Shown: positions 15,890 to 24,498, counted from the first letter of the stretch. The stretch is 39,358 bases of DNA from Coriobacteriia bacterium (GCA_009784945.1 WQXH01000017.1:1-39358); one strand, 5' to 3'. The notes: generated by a model from the letters alone, not told the origin. Made by a program: numbers and translations.

Positions 15890-15935
15890 AGCGTCGCAAT
15901 CATGAGGAAAAATGGGGCAGCAGCGTCACCCTGAG
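15890..15935. repeat. Worn copy of the AGCCCCGTCCCC-type repeat
   Basis: GCGTCGCAATCATGAGGAAAAATGGGGCAGCAGCGTCACCC keeps the order of the 20.4 kb element (spacer, TGGGACAGCAGCC, GTCCCC) with many changes. Confidence 0.45.
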
Positions 15936-15943
15936 CTGTCAAA

Positions 15944-16447
15944 CTAGTCTTCCCCAAAGGACTCCTTGCAAAAGTTTTCTTTTACAAATTCTTTACCGAG
16001 CTTGCTGCTTATATTGCCGATGACAAAATGTTCAAGGTGAGAAAGTTTGAGCAATGTCATGTCGCTGCTGGAAAACCGTTGATAAGTAGTGTCTGCCTAC
16101 ATCGGATAATTCATAGAATGGATTCTTCTCGGTTAATCTATCGATTACTGAAGCGTCAAGCTGGGTAAGCAGCAAAGCAACAACTTCGCTCTTTTTCAGG
16201 CCCTTAACTTCGATACAGTTTTCTACTGCTATGACTTTGAGTTCATCAAGCTTCTTTTTGCCCAAAAAATTTCTAGGCTTGTCTTTAGTAAATAGCCCCC
16301 TTCGATTAATTCGGTGTGGTATTTTCTGGAATCATGAATGCCAAACTCATACTGCCACCACCCAGGGTACTCTATGTTTTCCTCTTTAACAGCGCACACA
16401 TAATCGATATTACTTAATACCAGCGCACACGTCGGCATCATAAACAA
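15944..16447 (-). pseudogene. SAP-domain protein gene broken by frameshifts
   Basis: The first frame runs from 16447 with GWWQYEFGIHDSRKYHTELIEGGYLLKTSLEIF. It fails at a T6 run near 16265-16270, where the next frame takes over with KKKLDELKVIAVENCIEVKGLKKSEVVALLL, a SAP-like helix-extended-helix DNA-binding motif, followed by FYELSDVGRHYL. This order is that of known SAP-domain proteins of mobile regions. A third frame after about 16060 (SDMTLLKLSHLEHFVIGN to a stop at 15944) may be the original C-terminus. At least one shift lies in a homopolymer, so phase variation or a sequencing error are alternatives to decay. Confidence 0.6.
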
Positions 16448-16541
16448 GCTTTTTCACTATTATTCTCCTTGGTATGTTGCTCTACTGAAGCCTAGTGATT
16501 GGGCACATTTCAGTCTATCAGATTACAATCAAATGACTTGA

Positions 16542-17885
16542 TTATGCAGCTGATTGGAGCATTATAGAGACGGATTTGGCGCTCCTAGCCCCAGCAAATT
16601 CCATAGTCATCTGGTCACCGAGCAGTCTCGCCAGAATATCGTTTTCTAAAGAGCGCAGCTTCAGGTAGGTTTGCGTTAAGAAATTCCCGCTCCCGCAGGC
16701 AGGATCCAGTATGGTCAGCGACGCAATACGCTCCCCTGCAGCGCACGCAGCGCTCCCTTATTCTCCCCTGCTTTTTGAAACTCTAACCGCAGCTCATTCA
16801 AGAACAGCGGGTCTATGACTTTGTGGATGTTTTCGACACTGGTGTAGTGCATTCCGCCTGCGCGGCGCTCGTCGCCAGAGAGTATCGACTCAAAGATGGA
16901 GCCAAAGATGACGGGGCTGATCTCTGTCCAGTTGAACTCGTAGCCCGCCTTTTGCAGCATCTGGTACTTGATGTCGTTGGTAAAGATGGGCACTTCTATC
17001 TCGCCTTCAAAGAGGCCGCCGTTGACATAGGGGAACTGCGCAAGCGTCTTGCCCAGATAGGCGCTGCGCTGGTCCTCGGGGGTATTGAGTACGCCAAAGA
17101 GCTTGATGAGTGCGTCTCTAAACACGCCCTCTCCTGCGGGAATCTCCTTGAGATAGTTGTAGAAGAGGTTCTTTTCAAAGAAACCGCTGTCTTCTGCGTA
17201 GAAGCAAAAGAGGATGCGCACCATGAGGACGGCGAGATTATGGCGAGAGGCCTCAGGGTCGTGATACTGGTGGCGGATTGATTCATAGACCTCGCCGATG
17301 AGGCGGGCGGCTTCGAGGTTCAGCTGCTTTTGGCGAGCGATTCTTTGGTTGACGGGGTCTACGATGAAGCTGAAAACCTGGAGCTGGCTGGGCAGCTCTG
17401 GGAGCAAGACCGAGATGGGGCTCTCGCCGTTGGGGTCGGTGCGGCGGTCGTAGATGAGGAACTCCTCAAAGTTTGAGACGATGATGAAGTTGGGGGCGTC
17501 GCTCGTGGGCAGGTAGGCGGCGTAGCGTAGTGCCTGCTCGTAGGGGGTGAGCGCCTGGCCGTCTGACTGCTGTGCTGGTTTGCGCAGGTCGATGCCGCGG
17601 GTCTTTTGCTCGATGAGCACCTTGGCAGGTGGGGATGTAGCCGTCTACTCACTTGGTGGACTTGCCTACCTTGACCTTCTTTTGGTAGTCGATGACGTGG
17701 TGGACGCGCTCGATTCCCATAACTTCTTGGAGAAACTGGTTCCATAAGGTCTCAACATGCTCGTCTTCTTGGCCGCGGCCGTGCCACTCCTCAGCAAAGC
17801 GCTCGGCTGCCAGAGCTTTGCTGGCGGAGGATGCGGAGGACGCTGGGGGTCTGGTGGGTGTGGGTGGACTCGCGGGCGTTTTCAT
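16542..17885 (-). pseudogene. MmeI-like class I DNA methyltransferase (type IIG/IIL restriction enzyme), multiply broken and truncated
   Basis: The N-terminal frame (17885-17649) gives RFAEEWHGRGQEDEHVETLWNQFLQEVMG and KKVKVGKSTK, then a TGA where VDGYIPT continues. A frameshift follows, and the main frame (ending 16715) reads VLIEQKTRGIDLRKP, QSDGQALTPYEQALRYA, FIIVSNFEEFLIYD and GGMHYTSVENIHKVIDPLFL. A further shift near 16740 puts the SAM motif DPACGSGNFLTQTYLKLRSLEN in another frame, ending at a TAA at 16542. The NPPY catalytic motif and target recognition domain are missing. The gene once overlapped the YhcG gene by 4 bases. It cannot make an active enzyme. Confidence 0.85.
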
Positions 17886-18696
17886 AGGTCTCCTCTTTGG
17901 TGATGCATTCCATTCTCTGCAACTTCTAAAACTTCTTTGATTTCCTCCAGCAATGCCTCTTCTGATGGAAGATACAGTTGGTACTGGCTTGCTAGAATTT
18001 GAGCGTTGTCTTCGGGCAGCGTGATTCTCACCAGGCTGTCGTTTTTTGCAGCGCAGAGCAGTATGCCTACTGATGGCTTTTCTTCTGGCAGCTTTTCGTA
18101 GCGATCATAGTAATTAACATACATTTGCAGCTGCCCTAAATCTTCATGAGTGATTTTGTGTGTTTTAATCTCTATGACGACAAAGCAGCTTTTCTAGCTA
18201 CCGCAAGGACTGCCTCCTTGTCATTGCTGAGCAAGAGTCTTTCGTAGAGTGACGAATGGATTTGTCGCTCTAGCTCACGGCCAGTCCACGCGTTGTTGGT
18301 GGCTTCCAGTTCGTAATATTCTCGTTTAGAAGCATCGTCAATGCCAATGAGTAATCGATACTGGTACCAGTTCAATTGCGTCCGCAGTGCGGACGCAATT
18401 GGGTAAGTCCGATAGAACTGACGAGCGCGCTCTAGCTGGCGAACTGAGAACCCACTCCCGAATTCTGGCTCAATGACATTAGCCAGACTCTTGATCAAGT
18501 AAGTGCCATACTCCGCCCGTTCTCTTCCCGTCTGCTCCTCCTCAAAGATTCGCTCGCCCAAACGCCAATACATCATAACCCGGTTAAAGTCCACGCTACG
18601 AATAGCGGCATTACGCGAATCGATGATGATGCTTTTTGCATCATTAACTAGCGAGTTACTAAGGCTCTGATCTTTATTCAGCATAATGTCACTCAT
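17882..18696 (-). pseudogene. YhcG/DUF1016 PD-(D/E)xK nuclease with internal deletion
   Basis: The first 170 codons are the DUF1016 N-terminal domain (NAAIRSVDFNRVMMYWRLG, GSGFSVRQLERARQFYRTYP, YERLLLSNDKEAVLAVA). The C-terminal domain (VVIEIKTHKITHEDLGQLQ, MYVNYYDRYEKLPEEKPS, VGILLCAAKND) resumes in a different frame at about 18185. The roughly 80 residues that normally join them, with the first acidic nuclease motif, are missing. YhcG-like nucleases are usually linked to restriction loci, which fits the coupled methyltransferase downstream. The gene starts at an ATG with GGAGG upstream. Confidence 0.85.
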
Positions 18697-18892
18697 GTTT
18701 AGTCGCCTCCAGCTCCTGACACCAGCATCTTAGATGACTTGCTTGCCAGATGCTCTAATCAATAAGAATAGCAGAGTTGATGCGCTTTTTTTGCTCCATC
18801 CATTGCGAGCGATTGTCGCGCAAAACGAGGGGTAAAACGGGCAGACTGCTGCTGACCATCTAGTGCTGAAGTGCTAGGTTATGCTCGATACA

Positions 18893-18957
18893 CCTTGGAG
18901 GTGGGAATGTAGCCGTCTATCCGCTTGGTGGACTTGCCTACCTTGGCCTTCTTTTGG
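18893..18957 (-). pseudogene. Second fragment of the methyltransferase N-terminal region
   Basis: This 65-base stretch is nearly the same as 17630-17694. On the minus strand it reads QKKAKVGKSTKRIDGYIPTS, in which the codon that is TGA in the main copy is CGG. The rest of the 18697-18998 gap shows no gene; it holds the leader of the YhcG gene and this fragment. Confidence 0.75.
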
Positions 18958-18998
18958 TCTTAGTCATGCTGAGTTCCCTCGCCTTCTTACTATGCTCG

Positions 18999-20258
18999 CT
19001 ACAAATAATGCACGGGCACCACATAGGTGTTGGAATCAAGTTTCATTGCTCGCTCATAAAGGCAAATGATAGCGCCAGTTCCGCGCTTTGATTCCTTAAC
19101 CTTCTCCAAAACAGAAAAGGCCTGTGTTGAGCCAATCTTTGGATTTGCTGTTAGTTTGATTTCAACGGGATGTAGAATGCCATTTTGCTCAATTATCAAA
19201 TCTATCTCTGACTCTTTGGTTTCTAGCATACCCTCTCGCATCCGTCTGATTTTATCTCTTCCACGGTAATAGCTTACATGAAAACGATAGTCGATGCCGT
19301 TATTTGAATAAGACTTGAGTATCTCGCTCACAACGAAGGTCTCAAAAAGACTGCCGGCCATGGCGCCACTTTTTGCAGTCTCGGCATCCTTCCACCTGGT
19401 GAGATAGCACGCCAGACCAGTGTCGCGAAAATACAACTTGGGAGTTTTGACTGCCCTGTTGAGGGCACTGTTGGTAAATGGCTGCAAAATGAATACCAGT
19501 CCAGTAGCCTCCAGAGCCGAGACCCAGGACTTAACGGTGCCGAGGCTGACTTCCAACTCATCGGCCATATTCTGGTAGTTTAAAAGTTGGGCAGTGCGGG
19601 CAGCAGCTGCAGTCAAGAATTGGATAAATTTCATTTGATCCCTCACCTGCAAAAGCTCATTAATGTCCCGCTCCAGATAGGTGCGCACATAGGAACTATA
19701 GTAAATCTCCCAGGGCATCTCTTTGTCTTGAAGCTCTGGGTAGCCACCTCTATGAATGACCTCCCAGATATCTTTGCAGGGTATGGCAGACTTGCTGCGG
19801 CTTTCCATATATTCCTCGCTCGGAGCAAAACTGCCTTGGTTGCCCACACCTTGAATCTCTCTGAGAGAGAGTGGGCTCAGCTCAAGAATGCCAACTCGAC
19901 CAGCTAGCGTCTCTGAAACCTGCTTCATCAAATGGAACTGCTGAGAACCCGTAAGGAGGTAAAGCCCCTTATTGCTACTCTTGTCACACTTTATCTTGAT
20001 GTGCCTAAAGAGCTCAGTAGCATATTGCACCTCGTCAAGCAGCAAGGGAGGTTTATTGTCTTCCATGAACAAACCGGGCTCTTGTTTGGCCTGGTTCAGG
20101 GCAACAGGGTCATCAAAGCTTACCTGTCGATAGTCTGAAAAAAGGTGCTCTAGCATGGTGGACTTTCCCACTTGCCTGGATCCAGTTAAGAAAAGCACCT
20201 TAAACGTGCGCGCAATTTTTTGTGTAAGCGCTTCCAGCTCTCGCTCAATATATGCCAT
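18999..20258 (-). CDS. AAA_14/DUF4143 ATPase
   Basis: About 419 residues from the ATG at 20258 (GGGAGG four bases upstream), chosen over a start 12 codons earlier. Walker A is LTGSRQVGKST and Walker B is LLLDEVQ, followed by LLTGSQQFHLM and LSPLSLREI. The C-terminal DUF4143 part has YVRTYLERDINEL, a winged-helix-like QNMADELEVSLGTVKSWVSALE, LYFRDTGLACYL, and a nuclease-like ESEIDLIIEQNG...PVEIKL tail (E-ID-xEIK, a PD-(D/E)xK-like signature). The family is common, often in many copies, and its role is unclear; a DNA-linked ATPase or toxin-like role is suggested. Confidence 0.9.
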   Translation of the reverse strand: MAYIERELEALTQKIARTFKVLFLTGSRQVGKSTMLEHLFSDYRQVSFDDPVALNQAKQEPGLFMEDNKPPLLLDEVQYATELFRHIKIKCDKSSNKGLYLLTGSQQFHLMKQVSETLAGRVGILELSPLSLREIQGVGNQGSFAPSEEYMESRSKSAIPCKDIWEVIHRGGYPELQDKEMPWEIYYSSYVRTYLERDINELLQVRDQMKFIQFLTAAAARTAQLLNYQNMADELEVSLGTVKSWVSALEATGLVFILQPFTNSALNRAVKTPKLYFRDTGLACYLTRWKDAETAKSGAMAGSLFETFVVSEILKSYSNNGIDYRFHVSYYRGRDKIRRMREGMLETKESEIDLIIEQNGILHPVEIKLTANPKIGSTQAFSVLEKVKESKRGTGAIICLYERAMKLDSNTYVVPVHYL

Positions 20259-20279
20259 GCTTCCTCCCTTGCCAAGCTT

Positions 20280-20332
20280 GCGGCTAATCTGCATTTATAT
20301 TGCATTATAGCCGCTTCCTGTTCTCACGGCAA
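20280..20332 (-). promoter_or_regulatory. Promoter and palindromic operator of the first DUF4143 gene
   Basis: TTGCCG (20327-20332) and TATAAT (20304-20309) are separated by exactly 17 bases on the minus strand. An imperfect palindrome, GCGGCTAATCTGCA (20280-20293) against TGCATTATAGCCGC (20301-20314), covers the -10 and start point (11 of 14 positions pair). This suggests repression, perhaps by the winged-helix part of the ATPase itself. Confidence 0.6.
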
Positions 20333-20389
20333 GTTGCTAAGCGCCAGCCTAAAGCCTAAGCTTGAAGCCAACTTGAATTGGCATCGGTG

Positions 20390-20453
20390 TGGGACAAAGG
20401 GGTCGGGGCTCGTGTCCCAATCATGGGCAAAGTGGGACAGCAGCCCCGTCCCC
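20390..20453. repeat. Best-preserved GGGGCT...AGCCCCGTCCCC repeat
   Basis: TGGGAC-AAAGGGGTCGGGGCTCGT-GTCCCA, spacer ATCATGGGCAAAG, then TGGGACAGCAGCCCCGTCCCC. Both halves carry the TGGGAC word. The rest of the gap up to 20566 holds no gene. Confidence 0.75.
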
Positions 20454-20566
20454 CTGTCACCCCTGTCAACTTCAAAGTGACTCACCAAATGGTAACTTAC
20501 CAATAGGTAACTTGTCTAAAGGGTCTGGCTGAGGGCTTGGTGGAAGGGGGCAGAGAGGATTGCCAG

Positions 20567-20861
20567 TTAGAGCTTCTGCGCCTTAATAAGATAAATCGCT
20601 CCTAAGCTTTTGGGGATGAGTTCGACGCTGACGCCTTCAAATCCGAGCTCGTTTAGAGCAGACGCCAGCAACAAAGCTGATCGACGCAGCCACTGGCCTC
20701 TTGGGAAGAGCAATGTCTAGACCCGTAACCTGCGTTTGAGACAGGGCCTCTGCAAGTCTTTGGGCAAAGGAAGCGTCCCCGCAGCCAATGTCCAGCAAAG
20801 CCCTGGGCAACGGGCGTATCTTAAGCACTTCGTTATAGAGGGCTCTTTGCGCCAGATTCAT
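20567..20861 (-). pseudogene. SAM-dependent methyltransferase, internally deleted copy
   Basis: It starts like the intact paralogue at 22169-22699 (ALYNEVLKIRPLP, LLDIGCGD, VTGLDIALPKR, SFVAG). It then jumps out of frame to ASALNELGFEGVSVELIPKSLG and a TAA at 20567. About 250 bases, including the middle of the fold, are missing. The junction is at GCCAGC (20664-20669), a word shared by both sides in the intact copy. Its start overlaps the upstream flavin-protein stop by 4 bases. Confidence 0.88.
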
Positions 20862-21286
20862 GTGACCTCTACCTCAAACTCCTTAGTAGAGAGATTGGCA
20901 TAGTAGCGCCCATGAGTAGCGGCAAAGCGCAAGACACAGTAGTCGGGGTCGGTAACGCCTAGGGGGTAGTAGAGGGTGTCGCCTTCTTGCCAGATCATCT
21001 CTTTGCTGGCATCGTCCTCCAGCACCTCCATGGTGCCAACCAACAGGACTCCTCGATAGAAGCGCTTATCGCAAAAGTAAATGGATGCCTTGGGGTTTGC
21101 CCTATACTGCGCCACGCGCAGGGAAGAAGTGTTAGTTGAAAACCAAAACTCGCGGATGCCCTCACGCTTTCTGGGCGAGAGCATCGCCTTCATGAGAGGA
21201 AAGCCCTCCTCGTCAACCGAAGCGATAAACGCAATGGTCTGCTTGTCAATCAAATTGCCAATGGTTTTTTCTGGGTCTTTCATCAT
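20858..21286 (-). CDS. Pyridoxamine 5'-phosphate oxidase-family protein (intact copy)
   Basis: About 142 residues from the ATG pair at 21286/21283. The split-barrel flavin-binding pattern is visible: TIGNLIDKQTIAFIASVDEEGFPLMKAMLSP, EFWFSTNTSS, NPKASIYFCD, GVLLVGTMEVLEDD, and YCVLRFAATHGRYY. Such general stress protein 26-like members bind FMN or F420. It is the first gene of a two-gene unit with the deleted methyltransferase; they overlap by ATGA. Confidence 0.88.
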   Translation of the reverse strand: MMKDPEKTIGNLIDKQTIAFIASVDEEGFPLMKAMLSPRKREGIREFWFSTNTSSLRVAQYRANPKASIYFCDKRFYRGVLLVGTMEVLEDDASKEMIWQEGDTLYYPLGVTDPDYCVLRFAATHGRYYANLSTKEFEVEVT

Positions 21287-21476
21287 GCTCACTGCCCTCG
21301 CTCTCTTGCTTTCACACTGAGTTCGCTCTAGGTAACCCAAGGACACAATTTTACTACGACCTCTTCCATCTCGCGTTTGATAAAGTTCGTGGAGCCCTCC
21401 AATTGAGTGGGGTTGCACCGGGGTTGCACCCGCAATAAAGAGCTAGACAATGGAGAGTAAGGAGAGTATTATGTAA

Positions 21477-21500
21477 AGGTACTACTTAAGGGTAATACCT
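21477..21500 (+). promoter_or_regulatory. Imperfect palindrome upstream of the toxin-like gene
   Basis: AGGTACTACTTAAGGGTAATACCT is a near-palindrome 25 bases before the start of the gene at 21526. An operator bound by the downstream ribbon-helix-helix protein is the simplest idea. Confidence 0.4.
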
Positions 21501-21525
21501 ATATATCCTACCCCGAAAGGTCGCC

Positions 21526-21804
21526 ATGGATCAGGTTTTTGTTGATGATAGAGTGCCCTATCGACATCCGAGCATCTCAAAGGAGGATGCCGCAACGGCC
21601 TGGATGAACTGCATAAAGTCGCTTCCGCGACTTGATAAGAATCCGGATGAATATCTGGCCATAGGTACCGACGGAAAAGGCAGGCTCTTAGAGCTGGTGG
21701 TCATTCGCAACAAAGAGGGAGACTGGCTGATTTACCATGCCGTAACCCCTCCTACAGAAAACGCAATTCGTGAGCTGCAAATGGATAGAAAGAAGAAGCA
21801 ATGA
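21526..21804 (+). CDS. Putative toxin of a type II pair (toxin first)
   Basis: 92 residues, ATG at 21526 with GAAAGG. The pattern is HPSISKEDAATAWMNCIKS, then YLAIGTDGKGRLLELVVIRNKEGDWLIYHAVTPP. This matches actinobacterial small proteins with a conserved IGxDxxGRLLE motif and an IYHA/IIHA strand, a RelE/BrnT-like fold by analogy. I cannot give a firm family name. It overlaps the next gene by 4 bases. Confidence 0.6.
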   Translation: MDQVFVDDRVPYRHPSISKEDAATAWMNCIKSLPRLDKNPDEYLAIGTDGKGRLLELVVIRNKEGDWLIYHAVTPPTENAIRELQMDRKKKQ

Positions 21805-22076
21805 GCACAGAAAAACTACATAAGAAATTCGGTGTTGATAGAGAGCAGCTTGAAGAATGGGCCTCAGAGTATGAGAGCGAATCATGGAGCGATATGAGCT
21901 TTGGTCAGATCACCCAAGGTAGGCCAAGAATCAGCCGCGAGGAGCTTAAGCCCATAACGGTAAAGGTGCCAGCATCTCGATTATTGGCTATTCAGCAAGT
22001 TATCAGCAATAAAGGCATGACGCAATCTGAATTCCTGCGCCAGGCAATTGATCACGAGATTATTGCACTGTCATAA
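21801..22076 (+). CDS. Ribbon-helix-helix antitoxin
   Basis: 91 residues. The C-terminal part, PITVKVPASRLLAIQQVISNKGMTQSEFLRQAIDHE, is a ribbon-helix-helix DNA-binding domain. The acidic N-terminal half (REQLEEWASEYESESW) should contact the toxin. The order is toxin then antitoxin, as in brnTA and higBA. The ATGA overlap couples the two. Confidence 0.75.
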   Translation: MSTEKLHKKFGVDREQLEEWASEYESESWSDMSFGQITQGRPRISREELKPITVKVPASRLLAIQQVISNKGMTQSEFLRQAIDHEIIALS

Positions 22077-22168
22077 CGGAGCTAGAGCAATGGGGTCCAT
22101 TTGGGCAACCAATGAGACATCTGCCAGGGCATATTGGAAAACCAAGGCGCACTGGTCAGGGTCGGCAG

Positions 22169-22699
22169 TTAGGGCTTCCTTGCCTTAATGAGAGAGAGTG
22201 ATCCTAAGCTTTTGGGAATGAGCTCGACGCTGACGCCTTCAAATCCGAGCTCATTGAGAGTAGATGCCAACTCTCCGTGCCCAATGAATCTGCCGCCGTC
22301 AAGGCGCTCGACTGTCCACCCTAAGACTCGGTTTTCCAGCCAGCCTTTTTTGAGAGGGTCCGCAATCAAAAGCCAGCCGCCCAGCGTAAGCGCTCGATGT
22401 GCCTCTGCTAAACCCGCCCTTTTGTCTCCCCAGTGATGCATCGACATACAGCTACTTATGACGTCAAAGCTCTCACTTGTAAATGGCAGCTTAGCAGCAT
22501 CACCAGCAACAAAGCTGACCGAGGGAGCCACCGCCCTTTTGGGAAGAGCGATATCAAGACCCGTAACCTGCGCTAGAGGCAGAGCTCGTGCAAGGTTTTG
22601 GATAAAGGAAGTATCTCCGCAGCCAATGTCCAGCAATGCCCCAGGCAGTGGACGTATCTTAAGCACTTCGTTGTAAAGGGCTATTTGCGCTTGGTTCAT
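22169..22699 (-). CDS. Class I SAM-dependent methyltransferase (intact copy)
   Basis: 176 residues, GAGGGG before the ATG. The motifs are LLDIGCGDTSF (SAM-binding motif I), LDIAL, GDAAKLPF, FDVISSCMSMHHW and LTLGGWLLIADPL, typical of UbiE/Methyltransf_11 small-molecule enzymes. The substrate is unknown. In the ancestral unit it followed the flavin-binding protein gene; here a DUF4143 gene stands between them. Confidence 0.9.
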   Translation of the reverse strand: MNQAQIALYNEVLKIRPLPGALLDIGCGDTSFIQNLARALPLAQVTGLDIALPKRAVAPSVSFVAGDAAKLPFTSESFDVISSCMSMHHWGDKRAGLAEAHRALTLGGWLLIADPLKKGWLENRVLGWTVERLDGGRFIGHGELASTLNELGFEGVSVELIPKSLGSLSLIKARKP

Positions 22700-22712
22700 G
22701 TACCCCTCTCTA

Positions 22713-22755
22713 GGACATATTGGAGGACATATTGGGGACGCTACTAATTATGTCT
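22713..22755. repeat. GGACAT-type repeat element
   Basis: GGACATATTGGAGGACATATTGGGGACGCTACTAATTATGTC. The word GGACAT occurs twice and ATGTC follows the GGGGACG block, the same build as the GATACA and GTTGAC elements. It sits between the DUF4143 stop and the methyltransferase start. Related partial copies lie at 8314 and 25546. Confidence 0.6.
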
Positions 22756-22791
22756 GATTCTTTCTCCCAAGTGTTCTTCATGTAACTCCTC

Positions 22792-23958
22792 CTAAAGTGC
22801 CCGCCAGTTTTGATAAGATGCACTGACGTTGCTGTGCTGCAGCAGGCTCTCCCCACGGTAGATAACGCGTAAGGTGCACTCTGCCTCGCTCTTGCTGGCA
22901 AGCTGCTTCATGGCATTCAAGTAGCTACGGTTAGCTGTCTTGGATGACTTAATCTCAAAGAGCTCAAGGTGGTCGTGCGATTGCTCGATGATAAGGTCTA
23001 TCTCTTTGTCCTTATTGCTCTTGTCGCGCCAAAAGAACATCCTTGGTGCCTTGCCTAAATGGTGCAGCTGCTTGCGCTTTTCTGCAATAACTGCGTTTTC
23101 AAAGAGCAGCCCGATCCTTTTACTTGCCTTAACACCTGCCTCGGTATTGAGCCCTAAGAGAGAGCAGAGTAATCCCGTGTCGTAAAAGTAGAGCTTGGCT
23201 GTTTTAATATGCCTGTTTCCAGTATTTCGATAATAGGGCGCAAGCCTAAAGGCAATGTAGCTCTCTTCAAGAATGGAAATCCATGAGGCAACTGTTCTTG
23301 AGTCGATGCCAATATCCCTTCCAAGGTCAGACAGATTTATGGGGCTCCCTACCTTAGATGCGCAAGCAGTGAGAAAGGTCTCAAAGCAAAGCACGTCCCT
23401 CACCGAGGTTTCGTTTCTAATGTCGCGCTCTACGTAGGTTTTCAGATAACTGGGATAAAAGTTGGGTGCTGGTATGTTTCTCGTAATAGCGCGTGGATAG
23501 CACCCGTTTACTATCCAGCCTTCGCCTGAGCTTGGAGCGTGCTCGCCTGCTCTCATTTCGTCAAGTGTCAACGGCAGTAATGACAGTACGCCAACCCTTC
23601 CCGCCAAAGACTGCGATACGCCTTTAAGCATGAGAAAGTTTTGAGAGCCCGAAAGCAAGTACATCCCTGGCGTATCTTCCTTATCAATCTTTGTTTGGAG
23701 ATAAGAAAAGAGTGAGGGCGCTCGTTGAACCTCATCGAGTATAACCCTGCTGCCGCAATGCTCCAAAAAACCTCGAGGATCCTCTGTTGCATACTCTCGT
23801 ATGTCTATATCCTCTAAGCTGAAATAGGCATAGTGAGAAAGGGCGTGAGTCAACAATGTGCTCTTGCCGCTTTGCCTGGGCCCCGTGAGAAACACAGCAG
23901 GAAACTGCTCCGACAACTCTCTAAGCTTGCTTGTTATGGTGCGCTCAAGGTAGACCAT
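22792..23958 (-). CDS. Second AAA_14/DUF4143 ATPase
   Basis: About 388 residues from the ATG at 23958 (GGAGAG just upstream); a TTG five codons earlier is possible. Walker A is LTGPRQSGKST and Walker B is VILDEVQ, then LLSGSQNFLML, LLPLTLDEM, YLKTYVERDIRNE, the winged-helix-like LSDLGRDIGIDSRTVASWISILE, LYFYDTGLLCSLLG and KEIDLIIEQ...LFEIKSS. Same architecture as the 18999 gene but clearly diverged. It lies inside a duplicated flavin-protein/methyltransferase unit, which suggests an insertion. Confidence 0.9.
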   Translation of the reverse strand: MVYLERTITSKLRELSEQFPAVFLTGPRQSGKSTLLTHALSHYAYFSLEDIDIREYATEDPRGFLEHCGSRVILDEVQRAPSLFSYLQTKIDKEDTPGMYLLSGSQNFLMLKGVSQSLAGRVGVLSLLPLTLDEMRAGEHAPSSGEGWIVNGCYPRAITRNIPAPNFYPSYLKTYVERDIRNETSVRDVLCFETFLTACASKVGSPINLSDLGRDIGIDSRTVASWISILEESYIAFRLAPYYRNTGNRHIKTAKLYFYDTGLLCSLLGLNTEAGVKASKRIGLLFENAVIAEKRKQLHHLGKAPRMFFWRDKSNKDKEIDLIIEQSHDHLELFEIKSSKTANRSYLNAMKQLASKSEAECTLRVIYRGESLLQHSNVSASYQNWRAL

Positions 23959-24144
23959 GTACTCTCCGCTCAAATAAGGCGACTGGGGTGGTTAGGGGTT
24001 GAGGGTGACCAAGGCTGATTGCTCTGGTCTAATTCTACAATAACAACTGGTCTAATTCAACATTAGCAAGAGGTCTAATGAGGCACTAGCAGCTCTCTCT
24101 GCCACTGTTTGGGTGAACGCCCAGGAGCACCGCAAAAGGTGCTC

Positions 24145-24356
24145 TTAAATATCAAACTCCTTAGTAAAGAGATTCGAGTAGCGCCCATGAGTAGCAGTAA
24201 AGCGCAAGACACAGTAGTCGGGGTCCGTAACGCCCAAGGGGTAATAGAGGGTGTCGCCTTCATGAGCGGAAAGCCCTCCTCGTCAACCGAAGCGATAAAC
24301 GCAATGGTCTGCTTGTCAATCAAATTGCCAATGGTTTTTTCTGGGTCTTTCATCAT
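24145..24356 (-). pseudogene. Pyridoxamine oxidase-family protein, internally deleted copy
   Basis: It begins exactly like the 20858 gene (MMKDPEKTIGNLIDKQTIAF to PLMKA). It then skips about 205 bases and continues out of frame with LYYPLGVTDPDYCVLRF and a TAA at 24145. In the intact copy the lost piece is bounded by two CGCCTTC words (20980-20986, 21185-21191). Here one CGCCTTC remains at 24255-24261, so a short direct-repeat deletion is clear. Confidence 0.9.
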
Positions 24357-24498
24357 GCTCACTGCCCTCGCTCTCTTACTTTCTCACCTTCTCACTTTGC
24401 CCGCTACAAAGGTCTATACTAACCAATTGCCAGCAAAACTGCGTGCTCGAGCAAGCGCGCCGACTCGACGACAAGGGCAGCAGAAGGACAGGATAACG

